Source of the DNA: Symsagittifera roscoffensis
Lineage: Eukaryota > Xenacoelomorpha > Acoela > Convolutidae
Length of the DNA stretch: 64,000 nt
Direction of reading: 5' to 3'
Assembly (NCBI RefSeq): GCF_963678635.1
Contig: NC_087062.1
Coordinates: forward strand, 50,792,178-50,856,177
Below, in pieces: positions 42,001 to 53,593 of the stretch. The notes under the pieces are model-generated. The model saw nothing but the letters and a program-made list of their open reading frames with translations. It searched no databases and was not told where the DNA came from. The translations under genes and the position numbers were made by a program. Numbering within the stretch: the first letter of the stretch is position 1; the number at the start of each line of letters is the position of its first letter.

Positions 42001-42633
42001 AATTAAACAACATTTTGAGTGGTAGTGACCACTTGAATTCTTATACGTTGTGCTTAAAATGGAACCATGGAAATGACAATTCTGTTGTTTGTCAGGGGGT
42101 TAACCATGAGATCCAAACATCAGTTAGGTAACAAATTGTTCTCAGTTTTGTTTCATCGGTCTTCCATCTTTTTGATTTGTGATTTCTCTTCACGGTAACT
42201 TAACTGGTTGTTTTTCTTCTTGCCCGCGTTAATGAGACTCAAAAAACTGAAGTTTCACTCGCGTATGGTAAGGCAAGGTTAGCACCATTGAGTTTTTTTT
42301 CCATTCCAAAGGCAATTTCAACAAACAAAATTGGCATCTTTCTGTGGATCGACATCACCGCAGTGATATACTGGCTTCCTTTTAACGATGAAATACCGAT
42401 TTTTGTTGCAAACAGTGTTTGTGAAAGAAAAAACCTCACCAATGTGGATCAATGGTTTCCTGTAAAAAGCGGAAATAACCCCGCGTAATTTGGGACCCAC
42501 TGGAAAACCGGCGGAATGCCTACAAAAAAACAATTGGTTCAGGGGTCCAAGCTTCCTGTAAGGCAATGTGTGACCTTTCAAAGCATAGACAAGCCTAGGC
42601 GATTCAACACATTCTCTCACGAGTCTTTTGAAG
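39031..42633 (+). repeat. 3.6-kb tandem duplication in BEL fossil 2, unit 2
   Basis: It is collinear with unit 1 at offsets growing from 3,566 to about 3,614 bp, which shows small length changes since the duplication. Similarity is high but clearly below identity. It ends at CTCACGAGTCTTTTGA, after which integrase sequence unique to this side follows. Confidence 0.85.
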
Positions 42634-42639
42634 CGGTCA

Positions 42640-43800
42640 GAGCCCGTTTTTGTTTGGGAGAGGTATTGTAGTTCTTACATTTTTGGCCCCGGTGCTATTA
42701 TTCGCTCCACAGGACGGCTTCAAGGCTCATTCGCAGTCAGTTTTAAAACTAAGCATCCCAGTATCTTAGATTCTCGCCAATTAATGTTGAAATGTTTCTG
42801 AGGCATCGCCCACAACCATCAACTCTTGGATGATTTGCGGTACATAGTACGTAAGGGGCCTGTAGTGTTTAGTCTGTGAGTGACCCTACGTTATGAAGGA
42901 TGTTTTTGTCTGAAGAAAACACCAGGTAAGCACGTTACATCCTTTGATGTCAGACCTCCCTGTCAAACGGGATGGTTACTTCCATCGGACCTTCATTTAC
43001 AGTGAGAGAGATATTTTTTGGTCCAATGTATTTGACTATTCGTCGCAGTAGGGAGAAAAAATGGGCTTTTCTGTTCGTCTGCATGACTGCATTGTCGTAC
43101 ACATCGATACTGTTCCGCCGATGGACACCGGCTCTTGCATCACGGGAATTGAAAGATGTATTGCCGTCGTACGCCAAGAATTATGTGGTCAGACAACGGT
43201 ACCAATTTCGTTGGAGCTGAGAAAAAACTTCTGCTTTGCATAGAGAGTTGGAACGGACAAGCTCCCGTTTCGTTAGTGCATTAAGGGCCTAAACGGAAAT
43301 AAAATCTCTTGGCCCGCCGCGGTGATGTTTTTCGGAAAGGTTAGTGCGCAGTTGCAAATGTGTTTTCTACGCAAATATTGGTTCGCAAGTTAACGGTTGA
43401 GGTTTTGTCGACCACGTTTTGTTCAGTGGAGCAATCATTAAAAACCTGTCCAATAACGCCTGTTAGTCTCGATTCCACTGAATTAGAAGCATCTTCTCCT
43501 CAGTTATTTTCAACTCAGTTATTTTTTCGTCGCCAACACTTGATGAAAATTCTGACCACCGGAAGCGCTATGTTGTAACACAAGCTTATGCAAAAGCTAA
43601 CTGGCAGCGTTGGCGGAAGGAGTATCTTCCATCTTTGAACAAGCGCTCGAAATGGCATGCACATTCGATTCGCAATTTACGAACTGGTAACCTCGTCTGG
43701 AACCTCGATCAGCAGCCCTTCTGGGCACTACACTTTAGGTCGAGTAACTGATTTGCACTACGTTAAAGATAAGTTCGCTCGCTTCGCAACTGTTTAAACA
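42640..43800 (+). pseudogene. pol: Integrase remnant of BEL fossil 2
   Basis: FKTKHPSILDSRQLM is the typical BEL zinc-binding-domain word (K-H-P, then I-L). Downstream come a second-Asp-type region near 43,190, an E-S-W-N-G-Q-A-P stretch and a C-terminal segment before the LTR. A close relative is at 46,900-47,650. It is decayed. Confidence 0.65.
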
Positions 43801-43866
43801 CTATCGGACCAATTAGTAAGTGGCTCTTCAAAATTGGTCCGATCCTCACCTCTTCGGGGTTGAAGT

Positions 43867-44300
43867 TGTTGCTGGGCGGATAATGTCAACAAAAGTTTGG
43901 ACTATAGTTGCATTTAATACAAGGACAGTATTGAAGCGTATACGCAGTGCAATCCATCGGGTTTGGCGCAGGTTCGAACCCCGCCTATGTCGTTTTCTTG
44001 AAAACTCTCCTATGAGCTGCTTTTGATGGATCATAAAATATACGCTCCTATACCGGGTTCGAAAAGCCCAAAAACCACTTTTTATAAGCTTAGCAACTAG
44101 AAATAGTTCAAAAAACGGAATTGGCCGAACTTGATTGGATGATTCTCGTGTGTCAAAAACCGTGTTTTTGACAAAGCGTGAACGCGATCGAAATTCGGTG
44201 CTGATTCAACTTGCCGTTCTTGAATTTGTATAGAGTATGTTTATATGAAATACAGTTTGAAAAGTTTTGGTTGAGAAGCTCGTCTTTTGAATGCACACGA
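43867..44300 (+). repeat. Candidate 3' LTR of BEL fossil 2
   Basis: It begins TTGCTGGGCGGATAATGTC, contains GGTTCGAACCCCGCC (near 43,971) and ACAGTTTGAAAAGTT (near 44,250), and is the partner of 34,773-35,100. It is about 100 bp longer because of a segment around GTATTGAAGCGTATACGCAG that the 5' copy lacks. Confidence 0.5.
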
Positions 44301-45300
44301 ATGAAGCATTGGAACAGCGGATAGGGGGATACAATTTGAAAAGCGCGTCTTTTTTCAGCACAGGAAGGTAGCATGGAAACAGCGATAGGGCATCTCAAGT
44401 TCGCGACATCCAAATCTTTTAGTGAAAAAAAATCAATATTTGAGCAAATGCTTCTTTCACTAAATATTTTGGAGAAAAGAATGGGTGTATCAGATCAAAG
44501 TTTCCGGCCTTGCAAAAAAAAACCTAAATTAACAAAGTGACTTTGATTACGAAGGCGAACTGTTTGTGGGTTGGATAGGCACGCATTTTGGTGTGCGTGA
44601 GTGGGTCTCTGCAATCCAAAAACAGATCTTTAAACATGTGAAAATTGTGCCCAAACGATCAAAGAAAACCAACGAACAAAAAAATCGAAAAAGAACATAA
44701 TCTTTCTGTGAAATCCGCGTAAAAATTAAAAAGTTATGCTTGCTCGCTAAAAAGTATGGTGGACGGCCAGGGAACGGCAGAAATGTGTCTGAAAAGCCCA
44801 TATCAACTATTCTCAAACTTTTCCTATCAATTTAAGCAAAAAAAATTGAACGAAGTCCTTTTTTTGCTAAAAAACTGGAAACGCTAGGTGAGAGCAGATA
44901 TCTGCATTTCATAGCCTGAAACAAAAAGTTTTTTTCTAAATTTTTATAGGAAAACAATAATAATTTAACTGCGCTAGAATACCGAACATCTGCCTTCTCC
45001 ATCATCTTAAACCAAAAACATCAAATAAAAGATAAGTTAGTCTTCTCTAGCTAAAATTGGCGGGGAAGCCTTGAAAACCGCAGATTTGTGATTCAAGCCA
45101 TGAAACGCAAACATACACACACACGCACACATCTGCTGTTCCCCTGTATTTTCTTTCTTTTTCTCTATTTTGTATAAGACGTGGCCATGAGGTGGCCATG
45201 TTACTGATTTAAACAGATTTTGAACCGCATTTTGCCTTGTTATAGCGCTGCATTTTTCAACTAACAAATCACCATTCTTGTGTGTGCAGCATTATTTTTT
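44300..45300. repeat. Palindromic-core satellite, block 3
   Basis: Eroded modules lie near 44,310 (GGAACAGCG), 44,350, 44,760, 44,890, 44,970 and 45,100-45,140 (CATCTGCTGTTCCCC). A short CA/ACAC run at 45,115-45,130 is included. No gene is present. Confidence 0.5.
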
Positions 45301-45599
45301 GTTTTTGGCTGTGGTCTTTCATTGATTACATCTGAAAAAGCAGAAAAAAAGTTGTTTGCCTAACTTGAGCTTATTTGAAGTTGAGCTGATAGTTCTGAGT
45401 AGAATCTGCACTGTAGAAGAGTAGTATGTTTGAACTGGATGGAACTGGGATCCTCGCCAAAGACACGTGAGTCAGAGTAAATGTGCAAAATTGTTATTCA
45501 AAATTCAAACAGTTTCTGTACCTTCTTAGGTAACAAAATTCAAATTTTCATCAATCTTACGTTTTACTACCAAAAAGATTTTTTTTTACAAAAAAAAAG

Positions 45600-47940
45600 A
45601 TTTATCGTAAAGGTGAATTTTATCATACTTTTGAGAAAAAATCGTTGCCCTATTCTCCTTAATTTCAACGATTGGTTGAAAGAAAACGCCGAAACGCATG
45701 GAAACGCCGAAAAGAAAAAAAATGCCACCCAAGTTTTGCATCCAGTTCTATGCCGAACAAGTCTGATTATCCTCAAAGCCCGCACTTAAATCCGCTGTTA
45801 AACAACTGCTATGGGTTCTCAAGGTCTCAAAGGAAAAGAACTCTACTCAAAGGGCGAGGTTTTACGCGGAAGAAAAACGCAGCTCCTCCTTCCTCCAAGC
45901 GGTTATGTGTTCCGTATTCGCCCGAAGGCTAGGATATGCACTACACCTGTTTAGTGTTCTCCTGCATGGTGCAGACTGCTTTCTTCTCCTCGAAAGAAAA
46001 AAGCAAGGATATGCTGAACCTTCATAAAATGGGGGAATTGGGTCTAACCAAATATGTTAGCAACGCTCCAGCTAATTTAAAAAAGTTGAATTCCTGAATT
46101 GATGTACCTGCAAAATTAGAGGACATTTTGAGTGGCAGTGACCACTTGAAGTCGTATATGTTGTTGTTAATGGCACCATGGAAGTGACTTTTCTGTTGTT
46201 AGTCATGGAAAGGACCATGCGCTCCAAACATCAGTTATGTAACAAACTGCTCTGAGTTTTGTTTCATCGATCTTCCATTTTTTTGATTTGGTGGTTCCCT
46301 AAAAGGTAAGGGACCGCCTGCTTCTTAAGGACAAGGACATCTGTCGCACAACTGGGCAACAATGAAACGGTCCCTTAACCGAACCGCTCCAGAAGCAACT
46401 CAATGAGTGGCATTGAAGTCTGTTTAACATAGGCGAAACTTTCAATCCCCTGTGCTACTCAAGTTGAGCCCAATATGCTCGGGTAGAGCTCGAAAAATGT
46501 ATTTTGCCTGGTCGTTTTTCTTCGTGCCCGCGTTATTGAGACTGAAAAAACTGAACTTTCATTCGTGTTTCGTATGGCAAGGGTAGCACCATTGAAGTTT
46601 TTTTCCATTCCAATGGCACTTTCAACCAATAAAACTGGCATCTTTTCTGCGGACCGATAGCACCGCGGTGCTACAATGGCTTCACTTTAACGATTAATTA
46701 CCGACTTATGTAGCAAACTGTGTTTGTGAAAGAAAAAACCTCACCACTGTGGATCAATGGTTTCCAGTAAAAAAAGGAAAATAACCCCACCTAAATTGGG
46801 ACACGCGGAAATCCGACGAAACGCCTAAAAGAAAACCATTGGGTCAGAAGAAAACAATTCTGTGGCCTTTCAAAGCATAGCCAATCATAGACAATTCACC
46901 TTCATGACTACACTGCCGTAAACATCGATATTGTTCCGCCTATGGACACCGACTCTTGCATCACGAAGATGGAAAGATGTATCGCCGTCGTACGCAAAGT
47001 ATTCTGTGGTCAGACAACGGTACCAATTTCGCTAGAGCTGAGAAAGAACTTCTTCTTTGCATAGAGAGTTGGAACGGACAAGCTCCCGCTTCGTTAGTGC
47101 ATCAGGGGCTCAAATGGAAACACAATCTTCCTGGCGTGCCGCATCATGGTGGCTTTTTTCGGAAGGGTTACCGTGCACTTGCAAATGTGTTTTCTACGCA
47201 AAGATTGGTTCGCAAGTTAACGAAAGAGGTTTTGTCGACCATATTTTGTTCAGTGGAGCAAGCCTGACAAACCAGTTCAATAACGCCTGTTGGTCTCAAT
47301 TCCACTGAATTGGAAGCATTTTCTGTTGCGTGAGCACTCAGCTAACACTTGATGAAAATTTTGACCACCGGAAGCGATTTGGAACACAAGCTTATGCAAA
47401 AGCTAAATGCAGCGTTGGCGGAAGGAGTATCTCCCTTCTTTGAACAAGCGCTCGAAATGGCATGCGGATTCGAGCCGCGATTTACGAACTGGTAACCTCG
47501 TCTGGAACCTCGATCCCTGCAGCCCTCCTGGGCACTACACTTTAGGTCGTGTAACTGATTTGCACTACATTAAGCATAAGTTCGCTCGCTTCGCAACTGT
47601 TACGAGCCTATCGGGCCAATTAGTGAGGCCCTTCATCAAAATTGTTCCGGTTCTTCTTCGGGGTTGAAGGTGTTGCTGGGCAAATAATGTCAATAAAAAT
47701 TTGGACTATACTTGCATTTAAAACACGGAGTATTGAAGCGTATACGCAGTGCAATCCACCGGTCCTGACGACAGAGCGCGTTCGTACGTGATAAAAAGAG
47801 CGCTAGGGAAAACAACTCGACCCGCCGTAAAATTAGCTTTGGTAACACTTAGGAAAAACACTGTAAGATAAAGTTAGGAACTAAATATGAGAAACCATGC
47901 AATGAAAGCTCAAAGACTAATGTTTCGGCAATCATTATCA
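45600..47940 (+). mobile_element. BEL/Pao fossil 3, partial and chimeric
   Basis: From about 45,640 it follows fossil 2 (words at about 36,680-37,040 and 38,275-38,830), skipping the part between. At 46,900-47,650 it matches the integrase end of fossil 2, including WSDNGTNFARAEKEL and VPHHGGFFRKGYRALANVF, the BEL second-Asp and P-H-x-G-G motifs. At 47,663-47,756 it holds the beginning of a fossil-2-type LTR, and at 47,757 it switches to the fossil-1-type 3' end. It is broken in many places. Confidence 0.7.
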
Positions 47941-48923
47941 ATGACATTTTCCAGGTAAAAGTTTCATTAATTGAACGACCTTTTTTCGCCAAAATTGATG
48001 GAAGGTGGGGAGCAGCAATAGATTGAGCTTTAAGGCCTGATACGCTAGTTTCAGCTGTTCTCAGGCCGTTCTTTTTAGTTTTTAGCAGTGAAAAAATCCT
48101 TAAAAATCAATTAACTTATGTTTTGTTAAAAGAGACTGAAGTTCTGGGATTCCCAAAAATGTGTGTCTCTTTACCTTGAATTGTACTCATCTGCTGTTCT
48201 CGGGCGTTATCACATATTTTGAAAAAATATATTTTTTTGAGGCTTTTTGCTTAGCAAAACGTTGCATGGAGACCCTCTAACAGTTGATTTTTGCCTTCCA
48301 CTGCCTAAAATGAACCTAGCTGCTGTTCTCAGGCCTTCTCATATCAGCTTCGGCAAAATTTGGCTTCCTTGAAAAACTTCGTTAAAATATAATTTAAGCC
48401 TTCTAACTGCAGATGGCTTCGTTCCAGTAGATGAACAAACAGATTTGCTGTTCTGGGGCAGTCGCACATCAATTTAAGCAGAAAAATTTTTTGAATAAAC
48501 ATCGTCGCTGATTTTTTTGTTGAAAACGATGAGGGATGATTGTTTTGCAACTGATATGTGTGTTCCAGAACACAAAAAACATCTACGCTAGTTTGGTCGT
48601 TTCCCCTCCACTTGAGACTCAAATTGAACACTCGAATAACTGAATTTGAAATAGATGGGGGCCTCGTTAGGGCAGCAGATAAGTTCATTTCAGGGCGAAA
48701 CGCAAAAATTTAAAAATTCCCATGCTCTACATTTTTAACTATTATGTTTTTAATATTGATTTCTTTAAATATCAATTTTTTTGTAATCGATGCAAGAAGG
48801 CTTTTTAACAACTGATCTAAGTTTCAGGCCTGAAATAGTGTTTTTTGTTGTTCTAAGGCATTCTCTTATCAGTCTTAGTAAAAATGTATATCTGGAAGCT
48901 TTAGAAAAAACTGTGAACACGAT
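47941..48923. repeat. Palindromic-core satellite, block 4
   Basis: Collinear with 33,121-34,140 (offset about 14,800 bp), with a ~50-bp shortening near 48,500. Matching stops at CTGTGAACACGAT, where the Ty3-type element begins. Confidence 0.7.
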
Positions 48924-49332
48924 TGGAACCTGATCTAAACTACATTTTATAATTGGATAAATTGGATATTTTACCACTGTAAAATATTTAATATTAACCA
49001 ATCATAATCCATCTAACTAACAACCCACTTATTTGTAAGTGCCGAAATTACTTGTAACTTCAGCACCAGAGAGATTTGAATTTAACTTAGAAATTAGTTG
49101 CCTCTCCAAGAGAACTTCAGCAGTTGTAATAAGCCAGTATACTCTAGATCTATTGCGCCTAGCAGAGAATAGTTAAACATCCTGATACTAGTAGATATAA
49201 GAGTAAGATTAGGATCGGTATTAGACTAAAAGTTGCACGAAACTATCCGGCCGAAAATAAGATAGCGTGACGAGCAGACGGTGTACCCTATCCGAAATTA
49301 CTCTATGAATTAACCACATCGGTCATAACTCA
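48924..49332 (+). repeat. Candidate 5' LTR of the Ty3-type fossil
   Basis: The left edge is set by the end of the satellite match and a TG start. The right edge is set at ATAACTCA, two bases before TGGTGCGACC (49,335-49,344), which could be a primer site since its complement ends in CACCA. The partner LTR is outside the window, so this is inference. Confidence 0.4.
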
Positions 49333-49344
49333 TCTGGTGCGACC

Positions 49345-50581
49345 ATAAATCTCGAATAAGACCTTAATAGCTTAGAATTATCCAAATATAGATTAGAATT
49401 TAGACAAATTATTTTCAAAATGTTACACGATAATAATTTAATTGAAATGTCTCTACGACTCAATAGATCAGAGCCGATAATCCGAACAATACTAGAACTA
49501 CCCGGTATTGGAAGAAGACCTCGGACAAGAGACAATATACGACTACGTAGAAACTTACCATTTAGTTTTATGGTTGTACGGCAAAAGCCAACACAAACTT
49601 TTATAATTAGAATCTTATTAGCAATGAATTTAGATTTTCATTTGCAAACATAAAATTTTGAAGTAAATCTTCATGATCATTTCAGGCGCTAAACAAAATT
49701 ATTAATGTACAATAACGATTGATAAAAATATATCAGATCGTTTCCCTAATTTCTGCAGTATTATATAAAACATATTTAAAAAATACTTATTGAAAATAAA
49801 AATAAAAATTACTAGCATGACAATAAATAGTTAGTAATCATAAATCATCTTGTTGTTCCAGCTTCATCACCTAAACATAACAGCAATCATCAGCTCACTA
49901 ATATCATTGAAAAACTAAATCTTTTTATTAAATCAATTTAAACCATTTTAAACTTAAAAATTCACTTAATTTTAACAATCAGATCATCAAGGCTTATCCT
50001 TGTATCTTTATAAATTTTCTATCGAACTAAATTTAAAATCTGATCATCGAGGCCTATCCTTGGATCAAAAAGAACAATTTTGTTCTCCCCCGCACACTTA
50101 GCAAGTGTATAACGACCTCAAACGTCGATTCACTATCCAACCTTTTCAAAAGACCCAGGACTAATAGAAATTTTTCAATAAAATTAACCATTCAAATTAA
50201 GATAAACAGTGAAGAACTTCGGTTATTCATCCTTCACTTGAACCCTCCTCATACCAGACCCAGGAATGATCTTAGACTTAGTAAGTTTAAAATAGTATCT
50301 AACGAACTGCTTGCGTTCTAATTATACCTGAACCTTGTGGATCGATTTACTATTCTCCAACCCTAGAACACAATCACTACCCCTAAGTAAGATTAAGTAG
50401 GTTAACACTTTAACTTAGACTAGCCACAAGAAATAGAACATCATTCTCCGGAATCGAAATACTTTTCTCTCCAACCCTGAACAAAAAGACCCAGGTTAAG
50501 CTAACCAAAAAATGGTAAGGACTAACAGTCTAAGAAAATAAAATTAACTAACAACTTCTTGCATCCCTCATCCTAAACCTT
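49345..50581 (+). other. Leader of the Ty3-type fossil with short direct repeats
   Basis: GATCATCAAGGCTTATCCTTG (49,982) recurs with few changes at 50,042. GACCCAGG occurs at 50,152, 50,257 and 50,488, each with TCCAACC or CCTCATACC close upstream. A 77-codon open frame at 49,420-49,653 is not convincing. Repeats in this position could concern packaging or translation, but nothing shows it. Confidence 0.45.
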
Positions 50582-50926
50582 ATGTCATTCAAAAATTTAG
50601 GTAATAAACAAACAATCATTTTACACAATTGTGAAATAGATAACCAAAAATACGATCTTGTAATCACTCCTCATACACAAACAGTTGGATACATTAGAAC
50701 AAAACGACAAACAATAAAAAGAAAAATTATAAACAAACAAAAACAAATCACACGAAAAAGATTTTCAAAAAATAGAAACGCATTTTGTGAATCAGAAGCC
50801 AACAGTTTAGACGAATTATACAAATTAAAAGAATCAATAGATAAAAATTGTCCGATCCATGATCAATTATATTTTTCCGACCCAGAAACAACTTCAAATT
50901 CATCAAAAAAGGAAAAAGAAGAATAA
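50582..50926 (+). pseudogene. Small basic ORF upstream of Gag, unknown role
   Basis: 114 codons, Lys-rich, with a central KRQTIKRKIINKQKQITRKR stretch that could be a nuclear or nucleic-acid-binding signal and an acidic Ser-rich tail. No family is recognised. Ty3 elements do not usually carry an extra ORF here. Confidence 0.35.
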
Positions 50927-51092
50927 AAAAGCAGTATAAACACAAACCAGTACACCTGTATAATTGGAATCAACCAATTAGACACATTGATAGTTATTTA
51001 TTAACAGTCATCAAACGAAAAAATGAGCCACACTCAAAGTGACGAAAGTCCAGATGAAGAAGCAGTTTTTCCCTTTCTTATAGATTCACTCG

Positions 51093-52262
51093 ATGATAGA
51101 GGACACACAATTTTGTAAGAACTTGCTCGTTAATTTGTTTGAACCAGGAATCAGCCCATGCAAAGCGGAATTCCCAGATGTAAAAATCAAAAGACAAATT
51201 ATTGAACATTATTTGAAAGACTTATGTAATCTAACACAACAATATGGAATCTACACCATAGAATTCAGCAAACCAAATACAGCACATCGTAAATATGTAA
51301 TTCAAACAGACGATATTGAACTAGAATTTACAAAAGTATTCATACAATATATCAAAAGCATACAATATCATAATTCACAAAGAGCAAACTCCATATTCAC
51401 TAACGAAGTTTTTGCAGTAATATATAGTTATATATCTATACTAGAAAAAACAGAAGTTCAAAGTATATCACCAACCGAAACATCCAAAACTACAAAAGTA
51501 CGAAATGAAATCACGGTATTTTCAACTTTTCTACATATAATTCGCAAAAATTTCACTAAAGAAGATGTTTCACAAGACCCTAAACATGATTTACAAAAGA
51601 TTTTAGCATGGTTTATAATTGATTATTTCACCCACAATTTAGATTTAATTTCACAAGCAAGAAAAAATTTCAGACCTCAAAATGACGACACTGTTCTTTC
51701 AGAACAATCAGATTACGTTTGGGACCCTGACTGGTCTCATCCAGCATTTCTAATTATCCCACAAGCTATCTCGAGTCAAGCAATAAATACAATATCTTTT
51801 CACAGAGATTATGTAAAAGTAGTACCATTAACCATTGATGCAACACCATTGAATTATAATACATTTTTACCTGATACACGAAATAACAGCTTAAATTCAA
51901 CAATCATACATAATGAAAACCTCAATGGAACCAGAAATCTTACACAACAAGATATTCAAACACCATCACACTTCATAAATGAAGAAATCGTCCAAACAAC
52001 AGCAACAACTACACAACAGAGTATTTCACCAATACACCCCAATCTGACAACACCAAGAAATACAAATACATCACTAACACAGGTAACCTTACAATCAACC
52101 GTAAAACCTTCGGTTGCTCTAAAATATTCACATATGGACTATCAAACGTATAGACCAATGACAATACCGTCAAAAACACGAAATTTTTTGCAGAACACAA
52201 TTATAATTTTGCTCACCAACCAAGAACAAACCAACATCCCCGAAAAAATACACAAAATTTAA
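51093..52262 (+). pseudogene. 389-codon ORF of unknown role in the Ty3-type fossil
   Basis: The N-terminal ~220 residues look globular and helical (for example KIKRQIIEHYLKDLCNL and LQKILAWFIIDYFTHNLDL). The remainder is Asn/Thr/Gln-rich and likely disordered. No known Gag, protease or host domain is recognised. It may be an added accessory gene or an N-terminal Gag extension. Confidence 0.45.
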
Positions 52263-52525
52263 ATCTGTATAATCCCATTATTGGAATCTCCCAAAAACAT
52301 CGAACAATGCAGTAAATTTTCCAGATAATCCACAACCTACACAGGATTATAGTCTATATAATACAAACTATTTATCATCTGATGAAGATGATTATCATCA
52401 ACCAGATATTTTTGCACCATAGACTAAAGAATATTGCACACAGAGACCGCGACAATCTCAACCATCTCAAAATATGAAAATTAATTTACCCACAAAACCC
52501 AACAGATATACAAAATCCACAACAA

Positions 52526-53593
52526 ATGCATATACAAAACCCATTTAACACACAATCTTTTCAACCAATACAACCACAAAACCCAATGTTAATGCATTCT
52601 TATCAACCAACACAAATGCAAATTGAAATACCACTCCCATATTACCTTCAGCAACATGAAATCACAAAGAATCAACTTTCAAATTTTTCACAAATGCCAA
52701 ATGCCGCAGAATCACTACAGATGACTATGAATCCATACCTCATGGGTGGATCATCAATAACATCGAATAAACCATTAATGGTATTCACAGGAACAGACCC
52801 TGATTATTCTGTAGAAGATTATCTAAATGCAGTAACAGCAAATTAAATTTTAAATATAGGACCCGAACCAATTAATACGCCACTACATCAAAATTGGGTA
52901 CATAGACGCACACTATTAATACAAACAACCCTAGATGGCGCAGCTCAAAAATAGTTTTCAGTATTAACCATAGAAAAAAAATCAGACTGGAAAAGATTCA
53001 CACAAGAATTTTCAAAAAGGTTTGATTCTGAAAGAAACAAACAACATCAAAGAGTTTTATGCAACGAAATCCGCAGATTACCAAATGAAACAATTAAGCA
53101 ATTAGCAGTACGAATTGAAACACTAGTTCGAAAAGCATATTCACTTAATACACATGATTACAAAAACACAAAAATGACAGAAATTTTAATGATGACCTTA
53201 ACACCTCAATTAAGGAAAATAGCTATAAAAAAGAGAGCATCTCATCCTTCCTCAATTCGAGAACCAGATTTAGATTTTCGAAAATTAGTAGATAAATTAG
53301 AACAAGCAGAAATCACAATGAAACTCGAAGAAACAGAAAATCTAAAACTACAATATGTTAATCGAATTGAATCAAATACTACACATATAAATAACATACA
53401 AGAATCAGACACAGACCTGATTGAAAAAATCACTGAAATACTAAATATCTACGAAAAACATCCTTCAAAAAATAGTGTAATTATTGCCGACGATACGGAC
53501 ACAGTATTTCCGGATGTAGACAAAAACAACAAGACAATCAGAATAAACCTCAAAAGTACAAAGAACCAAACAAATCATTCTATCAATACATGA
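52526..53593 (+). pseudogene. gag: Gag (capsid) remnant of the Ty3-type fossil
   Basis: The words MVFTGTDPDYSVEDYLNAV, then LLIQTTLDGAAQ, then KRFTQEFSKRF, IRRLPNETIKQLAVRI and LMMTLTPQLRKIAIKKRA follow the standard Ty3 Gag capsid pattern. It would form the particle shell. It is decayed. Confidence 0.7.

Larger units (their letters stand above)
34773..44300 (+). mobile_element. BEL/Pao LTR retrotransposon fossil 2, with an internal tandem duplication
   Basis: Matching LTR-like ends (34,773-35,100 and 43,867-44,300) enclose Gag, zinc-knuckle-like, RT and integrase remnants. RT words are VINPNKPGKVRRVFNGTS and NKSVLVGPDLLQNLLHVVF. The integrase word FKTKHPSILDSRQLM lies near 42,740, followed by the second-Asp region near 43,190. 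The length (~9.5 kb) is explained by a 3.6-kb tandem duplication; without it the element would be about 6 kb, normal for BEL. It is broken in many places (tens). Confidence 0.75.
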
